A model generated the notes under the pieces. That model worked only from the letters and a program-made list of their open reading frames with translations. It was not told the DNA's origin and searched no databases. A DNA stretch of 64,000 bases from JAZGGS01 sp963764825 (GTDB lineage: Bacteria; Bacteroidota; Ignavibacteria; Ignavibacteriales; Ignavibacteriaceae). Below, piece by piece: positions 28,924 through 38,206 of this stretch. The stretch covers positions 62,001 through 126,000 of the forward strand of contig CAVXUA010000004.1 of assembly GCA_963764825.1 (NCBI GenBank), given 5' to 3'. A program made the position numbers and the translations under genes. Position 1 is the first letter of the stretch; every line of letters begins with the position of its first letter.

Positions 28924-31344
28924 TCAAGAACTAATTTTCGATTCAGGTATTCTTCGGGCAACAGCGACAAAGAAACCAAGGGTTACCACAAGTACGCCTA
29001 TCCAGACTAAACTGATGAAAGGTTTAACGCTTGCAGTAACATATAACACTTCCCTGTTTTCAACTGTTGTATTATTAGTTGAATGCTCATCACTTCCATC
29101 AAGAATTGAAAATGCAATTTTCACATTCGCAGCAGAAAGGTCAATAAGCTCAATCTTTAAATTCAGTTCATCGGATGAATAGGATGTAAACTCAACCTGC
29201 CCGCTGATAGATTTCCTGTAAAGAGAAGCATCGTAGTGTTTGCCGTTTTTATCGATATGAAGTACAGCACCCATCTGGAAATCTTTTCCTTCCTGCATTG
29301 CCTGCATTGTTTCAGCAGGAAGATCGAATTCAGAAAATGTAATTGATGCGCTGTTAAAATTTGTACTGGCTCCTTTTTTAAGAGTAACAACTTCTCCGCT
29401 TGTAGTTGATGATCTCTGCGTACCCGGATCATAACCGAGTGGAGAAACGTAGAGATCCTGTGTGGGTAAAGTTAGAATTGCGGGTTGCCTCATCAAGCTG
29501 TTATTAAAATCACTTCTATACATTACAGGTGCAATAGAATATTCACTTCCACCTTTAACGATATCAATATTAAAGGCAAACTTGGTACTATTTTCAATAG
29601 GTACAGAGCCGGTAAAAGTTAATTCGTATCCAAATGCTTCAGTCTTCTGATCTTTTATAAGATCAATATCTACATCATCGGTATAAACGGCTGAGCCAAT
29701 TACACCGAGGATGAAAAGTGCAATACCGATGTGGGCAACATAGGCACCCAGCATTTTCTTGTTGCCTTTTATAATCTTTATAGCAATATCTAAATTAACA
29801 AAAAGGGCAAATGCTGAACTTAAAGCAAGCAGTAAAATCATTATATCGGTAACACCGCCAAAAATTATAAGCAATGCAGTGAATAAAACTGCACCAATAC
29901 CTGAATATGTTGCTTTCTTTAAAACTTCTGATGTATTTGAATGTTTCCATTTAATAAGTAAGCTAATCCCGTTGAGAAACATTATTATAATACCGAGCGG
30001 AAGATGCATTTCGTTATAGAAAAAAGTATCTACCGACTGACCGAAGATAGGAGCCGAAGTTCCAACAAGTACAATTATTGAGGAAGCGATAAAAATTATC
30101 GCGGCTGTAAATAGAGCAAGTTCCCGTGAAACCAAGCTCTCTTCTTCCGGAATATTTTGATTTAATGTTTTCCATCTGTATGCTATCATTCCAAAACCCA
30201 GCAGAATAAACGACCCGATAAAGATGACAAGAAAGAGGTAAACAAACATCCCGGGATCAACAAAAGAGTGAACCGAGGCATCCCCAAGTACACCGCTGCG
30301 AGTTAAAAATGTAGAATAGAGTACAAGCACATAAGTAAGAATACAAAGCATTAAATTTGTTTTTGCAAATTTTCCTATTCCACCCTTTGCCTGCGTTTTT
30401 CTTTGCACAAGCATTGTGTGAATAGCTCCAACACCAACCAGCCATGGTATTAAACTGGAGTTTTCAACCGGATCCCATGCCCAGTAACCTCCCCAGCCGA
30501 GCATTTCATAAGCCCAATACCCCCCCATCATAATGCCTAATCCTAAAACACCCATTCCTGCAAGAAGCCATGGAAACGACTGTTTGACCCACTGAGTGTA
30601 ATCATTTTTCATAAGTGCAGCTATCGCAAATACAAAAGGTACTGTTGCCATCGAAAAACCTAAAAAGAGAATTGGCGGGTGTATCTGCATCCAGAAGTTT
30701 AGTAACTGCGGATTCAATCCCCTTCCATCAATAATAAACTGATTTACAGAAACGCCTGAACCAGCTAAAAGTTGAACAAGTTCGGAATCAATTTTGATAA
30801 ATCCCTGGTTTGTACCGGGATCAGAAAAGAAAAATGATTGGATAAACGAAAGATTAAAATATTCCTGGTTTAAATTCTTAAGTTCTAGAAAAACAGGAGT
30901 TGTCCAGATTAATTCAAATGGATTTTTAAACCATGGAGAAACCATTATTAAGAGGAACGTGGTTGCAAATGCAAAAACAGCCATCACTCTTGGTTCAAGG
31001 TCTCCCCGTTTAGAAGCATAAGATTGCAGTACAATACCTACAATTGAAGTAAGCAATAGCCATAACATAAAGCTGCCTTCCTGCCCGCCCCAGAATGATG
31101 CGATTAAAAATCCGGTTGGAAGTGCGTTATTGCTGTATCCCTGAACATATTTATACTCGTATTGATGAGTTAAAATTGCATACAACAAAAGGACTGATGC
31201 AGCAATTACGAGCATAGTCATTGCATGATAAGCAATTCTTCCATAATTAAGAGTGTTTCCATATCCCCTGAAATTAAGGTAATACATTATCATAGCCAGG
31301 ATACTAAATGCAAGAGCCATGGTAAGTATAATACTTCCAATCAT
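28924..31344 (-). CDS. ccmF: Cytochrome c maturation protein CcmF (heme lyase)
   Basis: 806 residues with about 14-15 membrane helices. The heme-handling WWD motif is WGGYWAWDPVENSSLIPWL; the conserved regions WGGQEGSFMLW, HPPILFLGFS and LTRSGVLGDASVHSF are also present. The C-terminal part is a periplasmic domain ending with a last helix. CcmF attaches heme from CcmE to apocytochrome CXXCH motifs. It is the last ccm gene here; CcmG and CcmH, needed for thioreduction of the apocytochrome, are not in the window. It is 41 bases after ccmE and precedes a strong terminator. Confidence 0.96.
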   Translation of the reverse strand: MIGSIILTMALAFSILAMIMYYLNFRGYGNTLNYGRIAYHAMTMLVIAASVLLLYAILTHQYEYKYVQGYSNNALPTGFLIASFWGGQEGSFMLWLLLTSIVGIVLQSYASKRGDLEPRVMAVFAFATTFLLIMVSPWFKNPFELIWTTPVFLELKNLNQEYFNLSFIQSFFFSDPGTNQGFIKIDSELVQLLAGSGVSVNQFIIDGRGLNPQLLNFWMQIHPPILFLGFSMATVPFVFAIAALMKNDYTQWVKQSFPWLLAGMGVLGLGIMMGGYWAYEMLGWGGYWAWDPVENSSLIPWLVGVGAIHTMLVQRKTQAKGGIGKFAKTNLMLCILTYVLVLYSTFLTRSGVLGDASVHSFVDPGMFVYLFLVIFIGSFILLGFGMIAYRWKTLNQNIPEEESLVSRELALFTAAIIFIASSIIVLVGTSAPIFGQSVDTFFYNEMHLPLGIIIMFLNGISLLIKWKHSNTSEVLKKATYSGIGAVLFTALLIIFGGVTDIMILLLALSSAFALFVNLDIAIKIIKGNKKMLGAYVAHIGIALFILGVIGSAVYTDDVDIDLIKDQKTEAFGYELTFTGSVPIENSTKFAFNIDIVKGGSEYSIAPVMYRSDFNNSLMRQPAILTLPTQDLYVSPLGYDPGTQRSSTTSGEVVTLKKGASTNFNSASITFSEFDLPAETMQAMQEGKDFQMGAVLHIDKNGKHYDASLYRKSISGQVEFTSYSSDELNLKIELIDLSAANVKIAFSILDGSDEHSTNNTTVENREVLYVTASVKPFISLVWIGVLVVTLGFFVAVARRIPESKISS

Positions 31345-31385
31345 AAATTCCTCTGTAAAACTTTAATGAAAATTAGTAAGCCCGA

Positions 31386-31775
31386 TTACAAGCTTGATGA
31401 CGTCACGTTTTCTTCCTCGTACTTGCTGGGGCACTTGGTAAGAATATCTTTTGCGTGAAAGTATCCATCCCTGTATTTACCTGTAACAACCACACTGGTA
31501 GCAGTTTCAAAATTGTTTGGTATAGTACCTTCGAAAATTACTTTCATCTCGTTGCCGTTTTCATCAGTCATAAAAAACGAAAATGTTTTATCATCTTTAT
31601 TGATTTCGTAATTTTTTTCTTTTACCCAGCTTCCCGTTGCTTTAACTGTTTTTGTAGAAGCTTTAACTGTGGTAAAGTTATCTGCATATTCAATATTACT
31701 TTGAGTAAAAAGGTAACCCATTAAAATTAAAAACACGGCAATAATAACACCGCCAAAAACATATTTATTCTTCAT
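31386..31775 (-). CDS. ccmE: Heme chaperone CcmE, cysteine-type (CxxxY) variant
   Basis: 129 residues: N-terminal TM helix (VFGGVIIAVFLILMGYLF), OB-fold with VKATGSWVKEKNYEINKD, EMKVIFEGTIPNNFETATSVVV and YFHAKDILTKCPSKYEEE. In most bacteria the heme is attached through the His of an HxxxY motif; here the motif is CPSKY, the cysteine variant known from some anaerobes and archaea. CcmE carries heme from CcmABCD to CcmF in the periplasm. Its ATG overlaps the end of the small ccmD-like gene. Confidence 0.95.
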   Translation of the reverse strand: MKNKYVFGGVIIAVFLILMGYLFTQSNIEYADNFTTVKASTKTVKATGSWVKEKNYEINKDDKTFSFFMTDENGNEMKVIFEGTIPNNFETATSVVVTGKYRDGYFHAKDILTKCPSKYEEENVTSSSL

Positions 31776-31923
31776 TTTTATCTCCGGTTAATTCATTTTC
31801 AACAAACTTAATTCTTTTATCTAAACTCCACATATAGAAAAATATTCCTGTCCAAACAATCAAAACAATTATCAGCACTATATAGATGGCATTATCTGAC
31901 AGAAAATTATAAAGACCTTCCAA
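31765..31923 (-). CDS. ccmD: CcmD-like small membrane protein
   Basis: A 52-residue ORF starting with TTG (31923) behind a strong GGGAGGATAGC site. It has one central TM helix (AIYIVLIIVLIVWTGIFFYMW) and a charged C-terminus (SLDKRIKFVENEL). Size, topology and position between ccmC and ccmE match CcmD, which holds CcmC and CcmE together for heme loading. It begins 1 base after the ccmC stop and its own stop lies inside ccmE, so the three are tightly coupled. Confidence 0.85.
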   Translation of the reverse strand: MEGLYNFLSDNAIYIVLIIVLIVWTGIFFYMWSLDKRIKFVENELTGDKNEE

Positions 31924-31924
31924 G

Positions 31925-32650
31925 CTATCCTCCCTGTCCCGATCCCATCGGGGTTATTAATTGATTATTAATTTTATCACGATATATAATCGATTTGTAC
32001 CCAACTTTCCACATCCAAAAAAATAATATTGTAAAACCTATTACTGATAAGAAAAAAATCAATTGCATATTCGAATTCATCTGGAAATCTACGATAGGTC
32101 CCGCATTCGAATCTTCAGCAGAACCGGGGTGTAACCCTTTCATAATACGGGGCATAACAAAAATAAAGAATGGTACCGTAACAAAAGCAATCAGTGAATA
32201 AACAGCAGAAAGTGTTGCTCGTTTATCTTCAGATTCTATCGAGGAACGAAGTGCAAATAAAGCTCCGTAAATTAATAGGATTGCAAAAATGCTTGTCTGT
32301 CTGGGATCCCAACTCCAAAATGATCCCCACGCAAACTTAGACCAAACCGAACCTGTAACTGTTGCAAGTATGCAAAACACCATACCAAGCTGTGCTGCAG
32401 CATACGCTTTTGCATCATCATCTAAATTTTTAGTTTTTAAATACTTGAAACTGAAAATTGTTGACAATAAGAAAGCAATAACCGTTAACCATGCAGTGGG
32501 AACATGGAAAAATATAATTTTTGCATTCTCTTCTAAACCAGGGATTAAAGGAAATTCATACCAGAAGCTTGGCTTCTCAACTATAGGAAAAGCAATTCCA
32601 GCAACTGATACAAAAACGAGGAGCAGGTATAAGAAGATTTTCCAGATCAT
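31925..32650 (-). CDS. ccmC: Heme exporter / CcmC heme-handling protein
   Basis: 241 residues, six membrane helices, with the tryptophan-rich heme motif WGSFWSWDPRQT and conserved histidines in FFHVPTAWL and KGLHPGSAED. CcmC presents heme to CcmE. The C-terminal tail is short (NQLITPMGSGQGG). It is 32 bases after ccmB and directly followed by the ccmD-like ORF. Confidence 0.96.
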   Translation of the reverse strand: MIWKIFLYLLLVFVSVAGIAFPIVEKPSFWYEFPLIPGLEENAKIIFFHVPTAWLTVIAFLLSTIFSFKYLKTKNLDDDAKAYAAAQLGMVFCILATVTGSVWSKFAWGSFWSWDPRQTSIFAILLIYGALFALRSSIESEDKRATLSAVYSLIAFVTVPFFIFVMPRIMKGLHPGSAEDSNAGPIVDFQMNSNMQLIFFLSVIGFTILFFWMWKVGYKSIIYRDKINNQLITPMGSGQGG

Positions 32651-32682
32651 AAAATAAAACTCTTATTTTTTTAGCTAAATTG

Positions 32683-33348
32683 CTAATCTTTCCAGATAAA
32701 ATCGAATAGCATATATGAAGCTGTGAGCATTATCACATCGTAACCAACAATAATTGCTATTTCAAACTTACTTTCCTCAAAGCTTGTGCCATCGAAAGAA
32801 AACAAAGTTAATTGAACACAGGTTAGAATCAAAGGTAATAAAATTGGAAATGAAAGTACCGGGTACAGGGTTCCTTTTGCACCTGCTTTTGCAATTATTG
32901 CAGCAATAATTGTTGATGCCACTGCAAGCCCAATATTTCCAATGATGAAGGTGAGAAAAAATAGTGGGTAATTTTGAATCGCAAATTGTTCAAAGAACGC
33001 AGAATAAAGTATTGCAATTACAGCATTCATACAGAAGACAAGGATGATATTAAATACAAGTTTGCCTGAAAAAACTGTTGAGGGAGAAGCTATTAGTTGT
33101 AAGGTAGTTGTAGTTCCCCTCTCTTCTTCTGAAACAAAAGCTCTTGCAAGACCCGACATTGCTGTAAAAAAGATAACAACCCAGAACAAACCAGCTGTAA
33201 GATTTTGGTTGATCGGTTCGTTGCCAATTGAGAAAAGAATTACACTAATTGCAACGATAATGAACATTGCAAGTGAATTAATTGCGTAGCGCGTTCTTAG
33301 CTCTGAGCTAAAATCTTTTTTAAATAATGCGTATGGTTTTGATATCAT
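32683..33348 (-). CDS. ccmB: Heme exporter protein CcmB
   Basis: 221 residues with six hydrophobic segments and the typical start FKKDFSSELRTRYAINSLAMF, the cytosolic motif ARAFVSEEERGTTTTLQL and ALAFVLE-like spacing of the ABC-2-type permease family. CcmB with CcmA forms the ABC component that releases heme-loaded CcmE. The start is immediately next to the ccmA stop (no gap). Confidence 0.95.
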   Translation of the reverse strand: MISKPYALFKKDFSSELRTRYAINSLAMFIIVAISVILFSIGNEPINQNLTAGLFWVVIFFTAMSGLARAFVSEEERGTTTTLQLIASPSTVFSGKLVFNIILVFCMNAVIAILYSAFFEQFAIQNYPLFFLTFIIGNIGLAVASTIIAAIIAKAGAKGTLYPVLSFPILLPLILTCVQLTLFSFDGTSFEESKFEIAIIVGYDVIMLTASYMLFDFIWKD

Positions 33349-33981
33349 TTAAATCTTATATTTTTCCAAATAGAGAATATCATCACAAAATTCTAAATCG
33401 CTTTTTTCATTTGAAGCAATAATAACTATCCTTTCTTTACCCTCATTTCGAATAATATCATACACAACTTTTTTTCCTTCTTCATCAAGGTTAGAAGTAG
33501 GTTCATCGAAAATTAATACATCCGGTAGATGCATAAGCGCAAAAACAAATTTCAATCTCTGCTTCATCCCGGAGGAATAAGTTTTAACAAGGTCATCTCG
33601 CCTGTTGTAAATAAGAAAATCTTCCAGAAGTTTTTTAACTCTTTCTTTATCCAACTTAATTCCCCTAATATGTGCAAATATTTCCAGGTTTTCCCATGCT
33701 GAAAATTCTTCGTATAGAACAAGATAAGGTGAAACAAACCCAATATGATCATGCAGTTTTTCAGGGATTATTTCTTTATCAGAATTTTTATGAATGATCT
33801 TCCCTTTTGTAGGTGAGAGCAATCCCGCAAAAATTTTTACAAGTGTAGATTTTCCTGAGCCATTGGGACCCGAAATACCAAAAATCCCGTTCTTCTCCCA
33901 CACAAAATTTATTTCCTTAAATATTAATCTTCTGCCAAAGGATTTGGTAAGCGATAATGTTTGGATGGAATAATCACTCAT
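33349..33981 (-). CDS. ccmA: ABC transporter ATP-binding protein CcmA
   Basis: About 210 residues. Walker A SGPNGSGKSTLVKIFAG, Q-loop area FVSPYLVLYEEFSAWENL, signature YSSGMKQRLKFVFAL, Walker B VLIFDEPTSNLD, and a degenerate H-loop region (IVIIASNEKSD). ATG 33981 is preferred over an in-frame ATG at 33993: it overlaps the stop of the preceding metalloprotease gene by eight bases, as seen for the other coupled genes in this operon. Powers release of holo-CcmE. Confidence 0.93.
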   Translation of the reverse strand: MSDYSIQTLSLTKSFGRRLIFKEINFVWEKNGIFGISGPNGSGKSTLVKIFAGLLSPTKGKIIHKNSDKEIIPEKLHDHIGFVSPYLVLYEEFSAWENLEIFAHIRGIKLDKERVKKLLEDFLIYNRRDDLVKTYSSGMKQRLKFVFALMHLPDVLIFDEPTSNLDEEGKKVVYDIIRNEGKERIVIIASNEKSDLEFCDDILYLEKYKI

Positions 33982-35692
33982 TAAAAATAACAACCTTCCC
34001 TTTTACAACATCATCTCCTTTTTTTATAACATAGATGTAAACACCGGATGCAAGCTTGGTGCCATCATTATCAAAACCATTCCAAACAACCCCTTTTTGA
34101 TCACCCGGAAGGATCTTAATAATTTCCTCTTTGTTGTAAAACATTTGCATTCCCACTGAGTAAACATTAAAATCAACAGTTTCACCTACATCCAAATCAA
34201 CAGGAAGGAAAATAAGTGAACCCGTTATATAATTTTTTTCATAGGTAAAAGGATTTGGATATGCGTAACTAATTGAACCGGGAAGTTGGTGCGGTACAGT
34301 ATCTTCAAGTACAATTTGATTATTTAGAATTTCAGATACAGACCAGAAAGTTGGTTCAGCAACACTAAAATCTGAAGAATATTCCGCCGTCAATTTTCTT
34401 TGCCCACTATTTGGATTATCAAATAGTTCATAATCAAATCCAAATTCCTGTGTTATATTAGTTATTGCAGTTGCAGCATCACCATTAGATATTATTGCGA
34501 CAAGTGTATCACTGGAGGGTGCAAACATAAATCTTACAAAATTGTTTGTTATTGGGTTTGCTGTTAATTGCACTAGTGTAAAAGGTGGAGTAAACTGCAC
34601 AGTTCCAGTCGGAGCAATTAAAGGGAATTCAGATGCATCTTTAAAATAGGTTCCCGGAATTGCTCGATAATTTGTATAGTAACTCCATATTCCAAATTTA
34701 TTAAGTTCCCTAGGAAAAGCAGAACCTTTGTTAATTATAGAATTGTTAATAGAAGTAATAGCTCTGAAGTCAGGCATCAATTCCCATTGTAATTTTAGAA
34801 TATCAAATCCGAAAGTCTCCTCTAAATAGATATTCCATATTGCCATATTATAACCGCTCTGCTGGGGCATAGGTCTATCTGGATGAGCAAAATAAGAACT
34901 GAGGTATTGAAAATAATCATTCACATCATCGTAAACAAACTCTTCAAAAGCAGTAGAAGTAATCTCATAGAAATAAGTGTCGGAAAGTCGGAAAATATAA
35001 TTTCCTCCTTGTATTGAGTGATGAAACTCGTGGGCTGCGGTAACTTGCAGTCCATAAACACCTTCTGAAAAATAACCGGTGTAGTTGTTATCTAACACAA
35101 GATACGAGGTATACCTATCACTACCAGGTTCAACTTCAGTTTCGAACTGGGTAAATCCATATAACCCTGATGGCTGGTTAATGATATAAACATCGTACAA
35201 ATTATCACCGCCTTCATTTCCATCAGCCGGAGGAGCTGGATAACCCAAATAATCAACTTCAAATCTGTAGCTGGAATCTATTGCTTTTACAACTTCCTGC
35301 ACGTTGGTCTCAATAGTTGCACTACTAATATATGAAGGGACATTAAATCCGGTATTATCGTAATGAATTCTGAAAAAACCAGATGGAGAGACTATGCTTG
35401 CTTGCATAACAGGTCTTTGCAATAAAGGTTTTAATACTGCCTGCTGCTCAACAGAAAAGGAATTGAGATTAAATTTAACCCTGTTTACAATTTCCAAACC
35501 GCATTTTCGTTCTTCGGCAGTTAGTTCTTTCGGCTGTTCCAACAAATACGGTGCTCTAACCTGGATAAACTTAGTATAAACTGAGTCTAATTCTTCTCCG
35601 CTAAGCTGTTGAGCAAAACTTATCGGTGCAAGAAAGAATAAAATTAAAAACAGTATTGTTACTATTTTTTTAGCTGAATTATAGATATGCAA
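33974..35692 (-). CDS. Secreted MXAN_6640-type metalloprotease with C-terminal sorting-like domain
   Basis: 572 residues; signal peptide (VTILFLILFFLAPISFAQQ). The centre contains LQVTAAHEFHHSIQGGNY, a zinc-protease HExxH motif, followed by YEITSTAFEEFVYDD, which can give the third ligand. This matches the MXAN_6640 family of putative metalloproteases. The C-terminus has SYAYPNPFTYEKN, FNVYSVG and KLASGVYIYVIKKGDDVVKG, a T9SS-like sorting domain, so it is probably exported to the surface. It overlaps the FG-GAP gene upstream by 31 bases and ccmA downstream by eight, placing a secreted protease inside a cytochrome-maturation operon. Confidence 0.83.
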   Translation of the reverse strand: MHIYNSAKKIVTILFLILFFLAPISFAQQLSGEELDSVYTKFIQVRAPYLLEQPKELTAEERKCGLEIVNRVKFNLNSFSVEQQAVLKPLLQRPVMQASIVSPSGFFRIHYDNTGFNVPSYISSATIETNVQEVVKAIDSSYRFEVDYLGYPAPPADGNEGGDNLYDVYIINQPSGLYGFTQFETEVEPGSDRYTSYLVLDNNYTGYFSEGVYGLQVTAAHEFHHSIQGGNYIFRLSDTYFYEITSTAFEEFVYDDVNDYFQYLSSYFAHPDRPMPQQSGYNMAIWNIYLEETFGFDILKLQWELMPDFRAITSINNSIINKGSAFPRELNKFGIWSYYTNYRAIPGTYFKDASEFPLIAPTGTVQFTPPFTLVQLTANPITNNFVRFMFAPSSDTLVAIISNGDAATAITNITQEFGFDYELFDNPNSGQRKLTAEYSSDFSVAEPTFWSVSEILNNQIVLEDTVPHQLPGSISYAYPNPFTYEKNYITGSLIFLPVDLDVGETVDFNVYSVGMQMFYNKEEIIKILPGDQKGVVWNGFDNDGTKLASGVYIYVIKKGDDVVKGKVVIFNE

Positions 35693-37806
35693 CCTTCTTG
35701 ATTGTTTGAAAATACAAAATGATTTTTATTTGAGAACATATTCTCTATATAATAATCTGCCGCATTAACCGAATCAATTAATTTTGTAAAGCTCAATCTT
35801 TTACTTTTGCGTGTAAGATCAACTCTACTTAAAGATTTTTGCTCCGGCGAATAAGCAGTAAGATATTTCTTACTTCCGGAATTTATAAAACTGAAAAATA
35901 ATTGATTTTCATCTTTCATGTTCAGCCATTCAGGAAAAATTAATGAAGATGAAAAATCCGGTCTCCAGTAATCGGAAAAAAGAGTAAAATTGCCCTCGCC
36001 GGTTCCAATTACACTAATTACATCTATAGAACTGTTATTCAGCAGATTTGCAGATAAACTTGAAAAAACAACCAAATCGGTTTTAGGAAGATGAATAATA
36101 TTTTTATATTCATTCGGACCGGTTTTTATTACAGCTTTTTTATAAAAAAGTGTGTCGAAATATTCCTTCCAATAATATATGACGGGCTCCTCTGAAGCAA
36201 TAATTTCAGAATGGAGAACGTTTCCATCGATAAACGGATACTGTTTAAAAGTTATACTTAAATTTCTGTACTCAAATTTACCCAGCACAAACCTGTTGGC
36301 ATTGTTGTATGTAATAAAAATATTTTTCAATGTAGAATCAATTTGTATTACTTTCAAATCCTGGATATCTCCCGGGGAGTAAAGCTGCTTCCGTTCAATT
36401 GTTTCATTTTCAAAATTTGTTTTTATTATCTCCAGCAGCATCTTTCCTTTTGTAAAACAATAGAAAATGTTATCTCCTGAAGTGGTTTCTTCAGAAATGA
36501 TTTCTTGATGATCTGATGAGACCGGGACTGTAAAATAGAGCGAAGGTATTCCCTTTTTATCTCTTATTAAGATATTCAATTCGTTAGTGTAACTATCAAT
36601 AAAACATATATCTGTAACTCCATCTTCAGCAAAATCAAAATGCTGAATAGCTCTAGGATTAACAGCAGGAACAAAATTTACATTTTTGGTGAAACCATTA
36701 AATTTCTCAATAGAAGATAACTGTCCGTCATCACTTAAAAACCACAATGCTTTATTACTTTGGTGAACATCTGTTAAGCCATCGATTTTTCTATAAAGAA
36801 CTTCCTTATAAAATTCTCTGCCATCAATACCAAAAATTATCGAAAGGGTACCATTGGTATAATCCACGTATGCAAAATCTGTTAAGCCATCCTGGTTATA
36901 GTCTCCCGGCAATACGTCTTCAGGAATATATTTTACCTCTAAAACAACCTTTTCTTTAAAAGATGATTTAAAATCTCCATATAAAATTGAAATTGAACCC
37001 GAATTTGAAACAACCAGGTCTTCAAACATATCATTATCAACATCATAACTTTTTATGCTGTAGAATTTTGAATCTGATTGGCGCGAACGTATCAAATTAA
37101 AATTTCCTTCACCATCGTTATAGTAAAACTGTAAAGATCTTTCAAAAAGATTACCTGTTACAATATCGTAATATCCATCATTGCTTAAATCTATCAGTGC
37201 TGAAAAACAAAAACTGGAGCTGCCAATAATCTTGCTTTCGCTAAGTTCTTCTTTGTTTTGATAGATAAGGGAGATACCATCGAAACCGCTACCCGAAATA
37301 AGAAATTCTTCGGCACCGTAATTATTAACGTCTCCAACATTAATATTATCAGGGAATGAATCAAATTCCAGTTTTGAAATTATTGTGGGCTTTTCATCAC
37401 CTGAAATTTGTAGAAGACCCAGCAACCGGCGTTGTCGCGAAACAAAAACAAACTTGTTTCTTTGTTTTAACGGTTCAAGCTGTGAAATTTCAAACGGCAA
37501 ATAGTATTCCTTTGCAGAAAGGTTGTTCCCATCATTTAAGCCTTTAACAATAGCTATCTTCTTTTTAGAAGATGAGTAAAGGATAAACTCTATAGAGGAA
37601 TCATTATTAATATCTGCGGGAAGGCAGTGCTCATATCCGGATGGAACCTGGTATGAGTTATACTCACAAAAACCATTGATGGGAATTTGTGCAGAAGTAT
37701 TTTGCGAAAGGATGAGGAACAAAATTAAAAAGCTATAATTTTTTCCTGTTTTTAAGTCTGTATTCCCTCCTTTTAAGTGCCGCCTCATAATGCCTTTTTT
37801 CTTCAT
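35662..37806 (-). CDS. Secreted FG-GAP/VCBS-like repeat beta-propeller protein
   Basis: About 714 codons from the first ATG. A signal sequence (YSFLILFLILSQNTSAQ) begins around residue 24, so the real start may be further in: a strong AAAGGAGGG lies at about 37773-37765 but no standard start follows in frame, perhaps because of a base error. The repeats are FG-GAP-like: LPADINNDSSIEFILYS, VGDVNNYGAEEFLISG, LIDLSNDGYYDIVTGN, SYDVDNDMFEDLVVSN, PGDYNQDGLTDFAYVD and HFDFAEDGVTDICFID, each with calcium-type Asp/Asn loops. Predicted surface or secreted propeller; ligand unknown. It overlaps the thioesterase and metalloprotease genes at both ends. Confidence 0.82.
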   Translation of the reverse strand: MKKKGIMRRHLKGGNTDLKTGKNYSFLILFLILSQNTSAQIPINGFCEYNSYQVPSGYEHCLPADINNDSSIEFILYSSSKKKIAIVKGLNDGNNLSAKEYYLPFEISQLEPLKQRNKFVFVSRQRRLLGLLQISGDEKPTIISKLEFDSFPDNINVGDVNNYGAEEFLISGSGFDGISLIYQNKEELSESKIIGSSSFCFSALIDLSNDGYYDIVTGNLFERSLQFYYNDGEGNFNLIRSRQSDSKFYSIKSYDVDNDMFEDLVVSNSGSISILYGDFKSSFKEKVVLEVKYIPEDVLPGDYNQDGLTDFAYVDYTNGTLSIIFGIDGREFYKEVLYRKIDGLTDVHQSNKALWFLSDDGQLSSIEKFNGFTKNVNFVPAVNPRAIQHFDFAEDGVTDICFIDSYTNELNILIRDKKGIPSLYFTVPVSSDHQEIISEETTSGDNIFYCFTKGKMLLEIIKTNFENETIERKQLYSPGDIQDLKVIQIDSTLKNIFITYNNANRFVLGKFEYRNLSITFKQYPFIDGNVLHSEIIASEEPVIYYWKEYFDTLFYKKAVIKTGPNEYKNIIHLPKTDLVVFSSLSANLLNNSSIDVISVIGTGEGNFTLFSDYWRPDFSSSLIFPEWLNMKDENQLFFSFINSGSKKYLTAYSPEQKSLSRVDLTRKSKRLSFTKLIDSVNAADYYIENMFSNKNHFVFSNNQEGCISIIQLKK

Positions 37807-38206
37807 CAGTTTCAGGTATTACATTTGCTGCTTTAACAGGATTGCCATTTTCATCTACACCAACAAAAGTAAGGAAAGCGGTGTTGGAATGAATTTTAGT
37901 ACCCTTAGTAAATGATTCAGCAAAAACTTTTACACCAACTTCCATGGAAGTATTAAAAACCCTGTTAACCGATGCACAAATAGTTACTGCATCGCCAAGT
38001 TTTATCGGCTGATGAAAATCTATCCGGTCTACCGATGCAGTGACACAAACTTTATGAGAATGTTTTGCAGCACTTAATGCGGCGCATATATCTATCCAGT
38101 GCATCAATTGCCCGCCAAGTAGATTACCAAGCTGGTTAGTGTGGTTTGGTAACACCAGCTCCGTCATCATTACATGGGAATCTTTAACTCTTTTTTCTTT
38201 AGACAT
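37733..38206 (-). CDS. Acyl-CoA thioesterase (hotdog fold)
   Basis: 157 residues. MTELVLPNHTNQLGNLLGGQLMHWIDICAA is the typical hotdog helix with the catalytic Asn/Asp region of the YciA/BFIT-type acyl-CoA hydrolases. VTASVDRIDFHQPIKLGDAV and GTKIHSNTAFLTFVGVDENG follow. It hydrolyses acyl-CoA to CoA and free acid in the cytoplasm; chain-length preference is not predictable. The stop of bamD and this start share one base, so the genes are coupled. Confidence 0.92.
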   Translation of the reverse strand: MSKEKRVKDSHVMMTELVLPNHTNQLGNLLGGQLMHWIDICAALSAAKHSHKVCVTASVDRIDFHQPIKLGDAVTICASVNRVFNTSMEVGVKVFAESFTKGTKIHSNTAFLTFVGVDENGNPVKAANVIPETDEEKRHYEAALKRREYRLKNRKKL

